In this document: positions 1 to 8,778 of the stretch, one piece after another
Numbering within the stretch: position 1 is the first letter of the stretch
Layout of the letters: each line of letters starts with the position of its first letter
NCBI GenBank assembly: GCA_903850545.1
Contig: CAINLW010000013.1
Location: 1-39,441, forward strand
Direction of reading: 5' to 3'
DNA length: 39,441 nt
Source of the DNA: an uncultured bacterium
Lineage (GTDB): Bacteria > Patescibacteriota > Minisyncoccia > Phycocordibacterales > GWA1-40-21
Program-made: the position numbers and the translations under genes
Notes under the pieces: generated by a model
What the model was told of the DNA's origin: nothing
Seen by the model: only the letters and a program-made list of their open reading frames with translations
The model's database searches: none

Positions 1-1
1 A

Positions 2-262
2 GAAGCTTTTGGCGCTTTCGTAAATATTGCTCCAGACACTGACGGACTTGTACATGTTTCTGAAATTGCACCATTTAGAGTTGATAATGTCGGGGATTAT
101 CTAAAAATAGGAGATAAAGTTCCGGTAGTAGTAAAAGAAGTAGACGAGAGAGACAGAATCGCATTGTCTATTAAAGCAACTGCGCCTGATTTTATAAAAA
201 GAAAGGTTGTTCCTGTGCCACCAAAACCACCGGTTCCACCTGCAGGACCAGCAAAAATTTAA
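2..262 (+). CDS. pnp: C-terminal fragment of S1-domain protein, probably polynucleotide phosphorylase (5' truncated by window)
   Basis: Frame 2 reads [59 protein letters not shown]...KI*, typical S1 domain followed by a Pro-rich tail. Confidence 0.75.
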   Translation, partial: EAFGAFVNIAPDTDGLVHVSEIAPFRVDNVGDYLKIGDKVPVVVKEVDERDRIALSIKATAPDFIKRKVVPVPPKPPVPPAGPAKI

Positions 263-286
263 ACTGGAGGATTAAGTAAACAAAAT

Positions 287-327
287 ACAAAATGCGAGTT
301 TCCACTCCTCGGAAACTCGCATTTTGT
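287..327 (+). terminator. Rho-independent-like hairpin after pnp
   Basis: ACAAAATGCGAGTTTCC-ACTCCTC-GGAAACTCGCATTTTGT perfect 17-bp stem. Confidence 0.8.
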
Positions 328-381
328 TTAGTGTAAATTTTGATATATTTTGTTATAATACAAAAACCAACCCTAAACAAA

Positions 382-1464
382 ATGAACGACGAAGATACAA
401 AAATTAAACAAAATGATACTGATTCCAACGCAAGAGAAATAATAGCAAATCAGCTGGATTCATTTATTAATCAAACAAACAACCAAAACAATGCTGATGT
501 TGCTTCTTATTATTCAAAACTAGAAAAGGAACCGGATCCTTTAATAAAAATTCCCGATATACCGACTCAAGAAACTCAAAAACAAACTAGACCAATAATC
601 AGAACATACAAAAGTGATGTAGAGGAAATGGTTCAAACAAATCACATCTCTTCAATCAACATTGCTCTCGCAGAAAACAAAAAAATAGCCGTTCAAACAC
701 AACAAGTTGATGTTGAAAATAAAAAAATATTAATAAATAAAAGTATTTTGATTTTGAGTGTTATATTAATTATTGGTGGGGCTGCAGCTTTTTTTGTTCC
801 AAAATTTTTAGTTAGTATGCAAAATAAAAAACCTGAACAACCTATTGAAACGGTAGACTCAAAACCAGTAATGACAGCCGATTCACAAGAAAAATTAAAC
901 ATCAAAGACATCAACATAAACAGAGTAAACACAACTTTGAAAGAAAGGGTTGATCAATCCGCGACATCACTTGGACAAATAAAAAACATATTTCTCACAG
1001 AAGGCACTGGCACCGAAGAAAAACTCATTACTTCAAAAAAATTCCTCTCTTTAATTGGAGCAACGGTTCCAGATGAAATACAAAGAACTCTAAAAGATCA
1101 ATATATGTTTGGTTTGCACAATTACAGTGGAATTCAAAAATTTCTTGTTTTAAAAGTCGGGTCTTTTGATACCACTTTTTCAGGAATGCTTAATTGGGAA
1201 ACAAATATGTGGAGTGATTTTAAAGAACTATTTAATCTACCTTCAGACAACACTAACCCCAATGACTTATTGGGAATGCAAATAAAAAAATTCCAAGACG
1301 CTACATTCAACAATAAAGATTGCAGAGTTGTAAAAGATTCCTCAGGTAATATTATATTTTTGTATTCGATAATAGACGATAACACAATAGTAATAACTAC
1401 TCTTCCAGACACATTGAAAGAAATAATGGAAAGAACGAGCAAGGCCAGGGTTGTTACGCAGTAA
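382..1464 (+). CDS. hypothetical single-TM protein
   Basis: ORF MNDEDTKIKQ... (in-frame start downstream of the listed 340 start); TM segment ILINKSILILSVILIIGGAAAFFVPKFLV. Confidence 0.75.
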   Translation: MNDEDTKIKQNDTDSNAREIIANQLDSFINQTNNQNNADVASYYSKLEKEPDPLIKIPDIPTQETQKQTRPIIRTYKSDVEEMVQTNHISSINIALAENKKIAVQTQQVDVENKKILINKSILILSVILIIGGAAAFFVPKFLVSMQNKKPEQPIETVDSKPVMTADSQEKLNIKDININRVNTTLKERVDQSATSLGQIKNIFLTEGTGTEEKLITSKKFLSLIGATVPDEIQRTLKDQYMFGLHNYSGIQKFLVLKVGSFDTTFSGMLNWETNMWSDFKELFNLPSDNTNPNDLLGMQIKKFQDATFNNKDCRVVKDSSGNIIFLYSIIDDNTIVITTLPDTLKEIMERTSKARVVTQ

Positions 1465-1552
1465 AACAACAACTTGTTTAATGAAGGGAGTTTGTTACAA
1501 TTAAATAGTCTGAATTTTTATCAGTGGATTGATTTAAAATTAAACTAATATT

Positions 1553-1912
1553 ATGGATATACAAAAAATTAAAATTAAACTCGAAAAAGAATTGGTTTTA
1601 TTGGAGGAGGAAATGCACGAAGTTGGACGAAAAAATCCTAGTAACCCTAAAAAATGGGAGCCCGTTGAAACAGATTTAAATGCTGATATGGCAGATGGTG
1701 ATGAAATTGCTGACGAAATGGAAAACTTCAGTGAAAACGAGTCAATTTTAAGCAAACTAGAACCTCAGTACAATGATGTTAAAGATGCTTTAGAAAAAAT
1801 TGAAAAAGGTACCTATGGAAAATGTGAGATTGGTGGGGAAAATATTACACAAGCAAGACTTAAAGCAAATCCGTCAGCAAGAACTTGTGTGAAGCACTCA
1901 AAAAAAGTATAA
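1553..1912 (+). CDS. DksA/TraR-family zinc-finger-like regulator with degenerate Cys motif
   Basis: EEEMHEVGRKNPSNPKKWEP...ALEKIEKGTYGKCEIGGENITQARLKANPSARTCVKH; family-typical layout, but each CxxC has only one Cys. Confidence 0.85.
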   Translation: MDIQKIKIKLEKELVLLEEEMHEVGRKNPSNPKKWEPVETDLNADMADGDEIADEMENFSENESILSKLEPQYNDVKDALEKIEKGTYGKCEIGGENITQARLKANPSARTCVKHSKKV

Positions 1913-1939
1913 GGAAATAGTATAAGTATAAAAGAAATA

Positions 1940-1980
1940 AAACAAAAAGGATTTTCGCAAAGCAAAAATCCTTTTTGTTT
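1940..1980 (+). terminator. terminator hairpin
   Basis: AAACAAAAAGGATTTT CGCAAAGC AAAAATCCTTTTTGTTT. Confidence 0.8.
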
Positions 1981-2062
1981 TATGTTATTTCGTATATATA
2001 CTGTATAATAGTTTCAGAATTATTCGTTGCCATTCGTAACATTCGTATAATTTCCGTATCAT

Positions 2063-3652
2063 ATGAGCTTTGCCAAAACTTTTAGTGCACAAACGATAGG
2101 TCTAGGTGCAAAAATAATAGATGTTGAAATCGATCTTTCAAAGGGTCTAAATAATTTTACAATTGTCGGGCTACCAGACAAAGGGGTGGGGGAATCAAAA
2201 GACAGAGTGTCGGCCTCTGTTAAAAACTGTGGTTTTATTTCTCCAAAAAGCTTAAACCAAAAAACGGTTGTATCGCTTGCTCCAGCCGATATTAAAAAAG
2301 AAGGTCCGATTTTTGACGTTGCCATATCTCTTGCATACCTCCTTGCTAGCGAAGAAATAAAATTTGATTCAAAAAAGAAACTTTTTCTTGGTGAACTTTC
2401 TCTTGATGGAAACTTAAGAGGGGTAAATGGTGTTCTTCCAATAGTTGCAGAGGCAAAAGCTAGAGGTTTTACCGAGGTCTTTTTACCAAAAGACAATGCG
2501 AGAGAGGCTGCACTTGTTTCCGGGATTACCATCTACGGTGTAAATAATTTAAAGGAAATTATTGAACATTTGAATATCAAACCTAAAGATGCAAACCGAG
2601 ATTTTGAAAAATTTCTCGGAGAAAAAAAAGTTCCAAAAAAACTAGAACCACAACCTCAAACAGAAATAATTCTAGAGGATGATACTGACGAAACACATAT
2701 AGATTTCAGCGAAATAAAAGGCCAAGAAACAGCCAAGAGGGGTTTGGAAATTGCAGCAGCTGGCGGACACAACATTGCAATGTATGGACCTCCTGGTACA
2801 GGAAAAACAATGCTTGCAAAAGCTTTTGCTCATATATTACCTTCGCTTTCATTTGATGAAATACTTGAAATTACCTCAATTCACTCTATTGCTGGAGTAT
2901 TAAAAAGGGATATTATTACAAAATCTCCAGTTCGTTCTCCACATCACACCGCTTCATATGTTTCTATTGTAGGTGGAGGTACTATTCCTAAACCTGGAGA
3001 AATAACTCTCGCTCATCGCGGAGTACTATTTTTGGATGAATTTCCGGAATTTGATAGAAAGGTAATCGACACACTTCGTGAACCGCTTGAAGAAAGCGAG
3101 ATAAGTATTTCAAGAGCTAGAGGCACCGTTACATTTCCTGCAAATTTTATTTTAATCGCAGCAATGAACCCTTGTCCTTGTGGAAACTTTGGTTCAAAAA
3201 CAAAAGAGTGTATTTGCAAACCAACCGACCTGCTAAGGTATCAAAGAAAAATTTCTGGTCCTATCATAGACAGAATAGATATGTGGGTAGAAGTTTCACA
3301 AATTAATTATGAGAAACTAAGCGAAAAAGATGAAGGTAAAAAAGAAACTATAAAAATAAAAGAAAGGGTTATTAAAGCAAGGGAGGTACAAAAAGAAAGA
3401 TTTGCAAAAGCTGGTAGAAAAATAAAAACTAATAGTGAAATGTCATCAAAAGATCTCTCTAAAATTGCTGATTTAGAAGATAAAGCAAAAGAAATACTAA
3501 ACACTTCAGCTAAAAAATTGGATCTATCAGCTCGTGCATATCATAGAATTATCAAACTCGCGAGAACCATCGCCGACTTAGAAGGGAACGGGACAATAAA
3601 TTCTTCTCATATACTTGAAGCATTGCAATATAGACCGAAGAGGAATCAGTAA
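2063..3652 (+). CDS. comM: YifB/ComM family Mg-chelatase-like AAA+ ATPase
   Basis: Walker A GPPGTGKTMLAK, HRGVLFLDEFPEF, AAMNPCPCGNFGSKTKECIC, N-terminal FTIVGLPDKGVGESKDRV. Confidence 0.95.
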   Translation: MSFAKTFSAQTIGLGAKIIDVEIDLSKGLNNFTIVGLPDKGVGESKDRVSASVKNCGFISPKSLNQKTVVSLAPADIKKEGPIFDVAISLAYLLASEEIKFDSKKKLFLGELSLDGNLRGVNGVLPIVAEAKARGFTEVFLPKDNAREAALVSGITIYGVNNLKEIIEHLNIKPKDANRDFEKFLGEKKVPKKLEPQPQTEIILEDDTDETHIDFSEIKGQETAKRGLEIAAAGGHNIAMYGPPGTGKTMLAKAFAHILPSLSFDEILEITSIHSIAGVLKRDIITKSPVRSPHHTASYVSIVGGGTIPKPGEITLAHRGVLFLDEFPEFDRKVIDTLREPLEESEISISRARGTVTFPANFILIAAMNPCPCGNFGSKTKECICKPTDLLRYQRKISGPIIDRIDMWVEVSQINYEKLSEKDEGKKETIKIKERVIKAREVQKERFAKAGRKIKTNSEMSSKDLSKIADLEDKAKEILNTSAKKLDLSARAYHRIIKLARTIADLEGNGTINSSHILEALQYRPKRNQ

Positions 3653-3688
3653 AAGTTTAAAGTTTATAACGCCGAAAACAATACAAAT

Positions 3689-3722
3689 AAAAAGAATTTT
3701 CGCTCTGCGAAAATTCTTTTTT
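3689..3722. terminator. bidirectional terminator between convergent comM and M23 gene
   Basis: AAAAGAATTTTCGC-TCT-GCGAAAATTCTTTT. Confidence 0.8.
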
Positions 3723-3767
3723 GTGTTTATATTAACTTTATAGACTTTACGGAATTTAGATTTTAGA

Positions 3768-4877
3768 CTAATTTAGGGGGTTCTTCGCTCCACGAACCTC
3801 AAAGTGCAAGTGTGGTCCTGTTGAATGTCCAGTATTTCCTGTAAGTCCTATTATTTGGCCTTGATATACAAAATCTCCAACATTTACATTTACCGCGCTC
3901 ATGTGTCCATAAACGGTTTGTGTTCCATTATTATGAGAAATAACAACATATTTTCCGTATCCTCCGTTCCAACCAGAAGATCTGGCAATTATTACTTGAC
4001 CAGCCGCAGCCGCATACAAAGTCGATCCAGTATGAATTCCTATATCAACAGCATTATATCCGTGTATCCCTTGTGTTTTTATACCACCAGATATTGGTCT
4101 AATATAATATCCGGCAAGTTCTGGACCACTACCACCTCTATATGGATTTGCACTAGACGATTTTATTGTTCCACTTACTCTAACAATTCCTTCACCATCA
4201 GGAATTACAATTGTATCACCGAGTGCTAAAACTGAATCTGATTCTAATCCATTAAATTGAGATATTTCTCCAACATCACCTTTATATTTCTTAGCAATTG
4301 ATTTCAGAGTGTCTCCTTTAATAACAGTATGTAAAGTTCCTGAAACTGGCAAAATTACGAGTGTTTGTCCTTCTTTTATACCAGCTGAGCCAATATCATT
4401 AGCCCAAATAATTGTGTTTGTGGTAACTCCATACATTTTTGCTATTGATGACAAGGTATCTCCTTTTCTTACTGTATATTTGCTAATTTGCCCAGTACTT
4501 ATGGAGTCTTCAATGTCAGCAGAAGTTCCTGAAGGACCACTATCAGCTATCAAAGCTTCACCATCATCTGCAGTATTTATATCTCCGCCTCCGACAGCCG
4601 CGTTTGAATCAAAATTTACTGTGCCTGTAAGAAGAGGGACGTTTTGTGAATTTGTTTCTGTGTCTATAATCTGAGTGTTATTGGGATTTCCTGCAAAAAA
4701 ATCTGAAATTGCTGAGAAAATACTAGCGTTTGCTGTAACAGGAAGGAAATAACTAAGAGAAAAAATCATTACAAAAACAACCAACCAGTTTGTATAAATG
4801 GCTAAAAATATAGATTTTATTGATTGACTTTCGGAGTTTTCCTCTCTTTTAAAGTCAGCTATAGTTTTTTTACTCAA
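3768..4877 (-). CDS. LysM (x2) + M23 family metallopeptidase
   Basis: YTVRKGDTLSSIAKMYGVTTNTIIWAN, HTVIKGDTLKSIAKKYKG; M23 motifs GYNAVDIG, VYGHMSA, TGPHLHFEVR. Confidence 0.95.
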   Translation of the reverse strand: MSKKTIADFKREENSESQSIKSIFLAIYTNWLVVFVMIFSLSYFLPVTANASIFSAISDFFAGNPNNTQIIDTETNSQNVPLLTGTVNFDSNAAVGGGDINTADDGEALIADSGPSGTSADIEDSISTGQISKYTVRKGDTLSSIAKMYGVTTNTIIWANDIGSAGIKEGQTLVILPVSGTLHTVIKGDTLKSIAKKYKGDVGEISQFNGLESDSVLALGDTIVIPDGEGIVRVSGTIKSSSANPYRGGSGPELAGYYIRPISGGIKTQGIHGYNAVDIGIHTGSTLYAAAAGQVIIARSSGWNGGYGKYVVISHNNGTQTVYGHMSAVNVNVGDFVYQGQIIGLTGNTGHSTGPHLHFEVRGAKNPLN

Positions 4878-5024
4878 AATATTCTTATTTTTAAAGGTTT
4901 TTCTGCTGTTCTGAATTTATATGCTTCTGTTGAGCCATATTTCAGCATTTTCCGTCTTTTTCAGTATTTGTTAATTATACTACCCAAGAGAAAGGAGTCA
5001 ACGTAGTTATCCACAGGATAGGTG

Positions 5025-5164
5025 TTAGCTATTAGCTACTAGCTGGTAGGAAAAATAATTCTAGGAGGAATTTCCGCTTTGCGAAAATTCCTCCTAGAAT
5101 TATTTTTTTGACTTATCGCATATTTTATATTTTTTAACCCCTAAAAGCTAGTAGCTAACAGCTT
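5025..5164. repeat. TAGCTNN heptads in inverted arrangement around a long hairpin
   Basis: TTAGCTATTAGCTACTAGCTGGTAGG ... AAAAGCTAGTAGCTAACAGCT flanking hairpin 5051-5107. Confidence 0.75.
5051..5107. repeat. long perfect/near-perfect hairpin between divergent genes
   Basis: AAAAATAATTCTAGGAGGAATTT(CCGCTTTGCG)AAAATTCCTCCTAGAATTATTTTT. Confidence 0.85.
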
Positions 5165-5184
5165 GCATGTGTTATATTAGTTCT

Positions 5185-7128
5185 ATGCCACACCTTTTAG
5201 GATTAAACGAAAAACAAAAAGAGGCCGTTTTGCAAAAAGACGGGCCTATTTTAATTATTGCTGGTGCAGGGGCAGGCAAAACAAAAACTTTGGCACATAG
5301 AATTTTGCATTTAATAAAAAATGGTGTTCATCCTGAAAATATCCTTGCGATAACCTTCACAAACAAAGCTTCAAAAGAAATGAGGGAGAGGGTGGAAAAG
5401 ATTATTGCTCATGATAAAACCCTTAACATTCCATTAAGTTATCATTACAAACCTTTCATAAGTACATTTCACTCGCTTGGAGTTCATATAATAAAAGAAA
5501 ACAGTGGACTAATAGGTTTAATAAAAAACTTTAGCATTATGGATAGAAGCGATTCTTCAAAACTTATAAAAGAGTGCCTGAGAAGCTTAGATATAGATTC
5601 CAAACAATTCGAACCTAATAAAATTTTAAACATTATATCTCGTGAAAAAGGGGATTTGAATACTATTGAAAATTATACAGCCGGTGTAGAAGATGGGTAT
5701 ACTTTAAAATCTGTAACAGCAAAAGTTTGGCCAATGTATGAACAAAAACTAGCTCAAGAAAAAGCTTTGGATTTTGATGATTTATTGTTAAAAACCTACA
5801 ATATTTTAAAAAAACATAAGGAGGTTCTAGAAAAATATCAAAATCTTTGGAAATATATCCACATAGATGAATATCAGGACACAAACAAAGTTCAATATAT
5901 GACCGCAAAACTTTTGGCTGAAAAAAACAGGAATATTTGCGTGGTGGGGGATATAGACCAAAGTATTTATAGTTGGCGTGGAGCAGACATTCAAAACATT
6001 TTAAGTTTTGAGGAGGACTATCCTGAGGCAAAAGTAATCTTGCTTGAAGAAAATTATCGTTCAACCCAAACTATCCTTGCGGTAGCAAACGAAGTCATAC
6101 AAAAAAATAAATTGAGAAGGGAAAAAAATCTTTTTACAAAAAACATTGTAGGAGAAAAAGTCTCGTTCCTAAAGGCTTTAAACGAGATAGAGGAAGCTAG
6201 ATTTATAGCCAGAAAATCACAAGAACTGATTGAGAAAGGCGCCAACCCTAGAGAAATAGCCGTGCTTTATAGGGCTAATTTTCAATCTCGCGTGCTTGAA
6301 GAAGCTTTCTTAACTGAAAGTGTCCCATATCAAGTTCTGGGAACAAAATTCTTTGATAGAAAGGAAGTCAAAGATGTTTTGTCCTTTCTGCGTGCAAGTG
6401 TCAACCCAGAAAGCTTGAGTGATTTAAAGAGGATAATAAATGTTCCAGCAAGAGGAATCGGTAAGGTAACTATTTTAAAAATATTTGAAGGAAATAAAGA
6501 CAAATTGCCAGATGGTATAAAGGAAAAGGTAAATAATTTTTATAATTTACTTGCAAAAATAAAAAGCGATACGGAAAAATCAAAGCCTTCAGAAGTAATT
6601 AAATTTATTATAAAAGAATCTGGACTTGAATTAGAATTACAAAAAGGAACAGATGAAGACAAAGAAAGACTTGAAAACATGCGCGAGCTTGCGACTTTAG
6701 CAATCAAATATGATCATCTCCCAAAACCAGAAGGTATAGAAAAACTTTTGGAAGAATCGTCACTTGCTTCAGACCAAGACTCATTAGAAAAAAATGAAAA
6801 CGCTGTAAAACTTATGACTGTCCACGCATCAAAAGGTTTAGAATTTGATTATATTTTTGTTACCGGACTAGAACAAGATCTTTTTCCTCACCAAGGAATG
6901 GGCGTTGATGCAAAAACCCCTGAAGAAATGGAAGAGGAGAGGAGATTGTTTTATGTAGCTTTGACTCGCGCAAGAATTAAGTTATTCTTAACATATGCTG
7001 AGATGCGAACAATTTACGGTTCACAACAAATGAATCTCCCTTCAATTTTTCTCGGAGAATTTGATAATGGTCATCTTGAGGAAGAAAATTTCGAATATCG
7101 TGAAAAAATTGTCTACCTTGAGTGGTAA
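5185..7128 (+). CDS. pcrA: UvrD/PcrA-type SF1 DNA helicase
   Basis: GAGAGKTKTLAHRI, FTNKASKEMRERV, IHIDEYQDTN, VVGDIDQSIYSWRGADI, LMTVHASKGLEFD, YVALTRA; MPHLLGLNEKQKEAV start preferred over 5167. Confidence 0.95.
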   Translation: MPHLLGLNEKQKEAVLQKDGPILIIAGAGAGKTKTLAHRILHLIKNGVHPENILAITFTNKASKEMRERVEKIIAHDKTLNIPLSYHYKPFISTFHSLGVHIIKENSGLIGLIKNFSIMDRSDSSKLIKECLRSLDIDSKQFEPNKILNIISREKGDLNTIENYTAGVEDGYTLKSVTAKVWPMYEQKLAQEKALDFDDLLLKTYNILKKHKEVLEKYQNLWKYIHIDEYQDTNKVQYMTAKLLAEKNRNICVVGDIDQSIYSWRGADIQNILSFEEDYPEAKVILLEENYRSTQTILAVANEVIQKNKLRREKNLFTKNIVGEKVSFLKALNEIEEARFIARKSQELIEKGANPREIAVLYRANFQSRVLEEAFLTESVPYQVLGTKFFDRKEVKDVLSFLRASVNPESLSDLKRIINVPARGIGKVTILKIFEGNKDKLPDGIKEKVNNFYNLLAKIKSDTEKSKPSEVIKFIIKESGLELELQKGTDEDKERLENMRELATLAIKYDHLPKPEGIEKLLEESSLASDQDSLEKNENAVKLMTVHASKGLEFDYIFVTGLEQDLFPHQGMGVDAKTPEEMEEERRLFYVALTRARIKLFLTYAEMRTIYGSQQMNLPSIFLGEFDNGHLEEENFEYREKIVYLEW

Positions 7129-7157
7129 CTTACTTGGAAGCAAGGCTTCCAAGTAAG
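7129..7157. repeat. REP-like palindrome copy 1
   Basis: CTTACTTGGAAGC-AAG-GCTTCCAAGTAAG, 13-bp perfect stem starting immediately after the uvrD stop. Confidence 0.9.
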
Positions 7158-7171
7158 ATATAATAATTACT

Positions 7172-7828
7172 ATGGGCTCTAGAAAAATTCCCTTCATAAA
7201 TAATGAGTATTATCACATCTATAACAGAGGTGTCGACAAACGAGAAACATTTTTAGATAAAAATGATTTTTTACATTTTCTTGATGGTATTAAAGAATTT
7301 AATAGACCAGAAACAATAGGTAGTCTATACGAAAACTCATTTAGAAAAAGCGAGCCTTCACTTGGAAGCAAGGCTTCCAAGTTAGTGGACATAATCGCTT
7401 TTTGTATAAACCCGAACCATTTTCATATAATTCTCAAGCAGAATTCAGACAAAGGCATAGAAAAATTTATGCAAAAATTAGGCACTAGTTATACTAAATA
7501 TTTTAATAACAAAAACAAGAGAAGCGGTGCTCTATTCCAAGACAAATTTAAAGCAAAACACATCGATAATAATGAATATCTTTTATATATTAGCGCATAT
7601 GTAAATTTAAATAACAAAATACATCACATTCCTGAAGATAAAATATATATATCTAGTATGGAAGAATATGACAAAAATATTATTGATATTTGTAATAAAG
7701 AGATAATTCTCGATCAATACAACAATAATCACGAATACATAACCACCATAAATGAACTGCTTCCAGAATTAATGAGACAGAAGTCAGAAAAAAGAGAATT
7801 GGAACAGGAATTCGGAGAAATCATATAA
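7172..7828 (+). mobile_element. REP-associated tyrosine transposase (RAYT/IS200-like Y1 transposase, Transposase_17) CDS
   Basis: NNEYYHIYNRGVDKRETF; HUH motif NPNHFHIIL; candidate catalytic Tyr in KLGTSYTKYFN; GALFQDKFKAKHI. Confidence 0.92.
7360..7382. repeat. REP-like palindrome copy 2, inside the transposase ORF
   Basis: ACTTGGAAGCAAGGCTTCCAAGT, encodes SLGSKASKL in frame. Confidence 0.95.
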
Positions 7829-7833
7829 TAAAC

Positions 7834-7856
7834 ACTTGGAAGCAAGGCTTCCAAGT
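7834..7856. repeat. REP-like palindrome copy 3, downstream of transposase
   Basis: ACTTGGAAGCAAGGCTTCCAAGT. Confidence 0.95.
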
Positions 7857-7864
7857 AAAATGCC

Positions 7865-8695
7865 ATGCATATAAAAAACACAAACATAATACATGCAAAA
7901 AAATCATTGGGTCAGAACTTTTTAAAGTCTAAAACGGCTCTTTTGGCTATGATAAACGCAGGAGAAATCACTTCCAAGGACACCGTTCTTGAAATAGGTC
8001 CCGGACAAGGTGCACTTACTGAAAAAATACTGGAAACTGGTGCAAAAGTCATTGCGGTAGAGAAAGATGACAGACTTATTGAGTTTCTAAATGAGAAGTT
8101 TGCTTCTCAAACCCAAAATGGCCAATTTACCCTTATTCATGGCGATATTTTAGAATTGGACCTATCCACCATTGGCCTTAAAACTGTTGATTATAAGTTG
8201 ATAGCTAACATTCCATACTATATTACAGGGCTAATCTTCAGAAAATTCCTATCTGGAGACATTCAACCGTCAAAATTGGTGATAATGGTACAAAAAGAGA
8301 TCGCTGACAGGATAATTGCCCGAGACAACAAAGAAAGTCTTCTCTCTCTTAGTGTTAAAGCCTACGGAACCGCAAAAAAGGTGATGAAAGTAGACAAAGA
8401 GAATTTTAGTCCAAAACCCAAAGTGGATTCGGCGATTTTGTTAATAAATAACATTTCTAAAGATTTTTTCGATAAAATATCAGAAAAAGACTTCTTTGAA
8501 GTTATAAAAACTGGTTTCGCACACAAAAGAAAGATGTTAATTGCAAATTTAAAAGAAAAATTTGGTACGACTGCGCAAACAAGTCAAAACAACTTACAAA
8601 AAATATTTCAAGACCTAAAAATATCGGAGAAGGCGAGGTCTGAAGATTTAAAACTTGAAGATTGGAAAAATCTGATAAAAAACCTTTCAATATAA
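7865..8695 (+). CDS. rsmA: 16S rRNA (adenine(1518)-N(6)/adenine(1519)-N(6))-dimethyltransferase
   Basis: AKKSLGQNFLKS, VLEIGPGQGALTEKI, ANIPYYITG, FSPKPKVDSAIL. Confidence 0.95.
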   Translation: MHIKNTNIIHAKKSLGQNFLKSKTALLAMINAGEITSKDTVLEIGPGQGALTEKILETGAKVIAVEKDDRLIEFLNEKFASQTQNGQFTLIHGDILELDLSTIGLKTVDYKLIANIPYYITGLIFRKFLSGDIQPSKLVIMVQKEIADRIIARDNKESLLSLSVKAYGTAKKVMKVDKENFSPKPKVDSAILLINNISKDFFDKISEKDFFEVIKTGFAHKRKMLIANLKEKFGTTAQTSQNNLQKIFQDLKISEKARSEDLKLEDWKNLIKNLSI

Positions 8696-8778
8696 TTTAT
8701 TGATGAATCATAAAAAAACTCTGTAAAATTAAACTGAGGTTTTTGTGTTTTGATTAGAATGATTATATAATTAAGAAC

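Noticed and set aside
192-428. Antisense ORFs in the track (e.g. 192-428 -, 693-932 -, 1134-1472 -, 2059-2532 -, 15223-15534 -, 15598-15849 -, 15871-16173 -)
   Set aside because: They overlap well-supported genes on the other strand, have no recognisable domains and reflect AT-rich codon complement.
3825-4674. Plus-strand ORFs opposite the M23 peptidase
   Set aside because: Shadow ORFs; the minus-strand product has clear LysM and M23 motifs.
5167-5184. Upstream start of UvrD (MCYISS)
   Set aside because: The listed extra codons overlap a probable -10 element (TATATT); MPHLLGLNEKQKEAV is the family-typical N-terminus.
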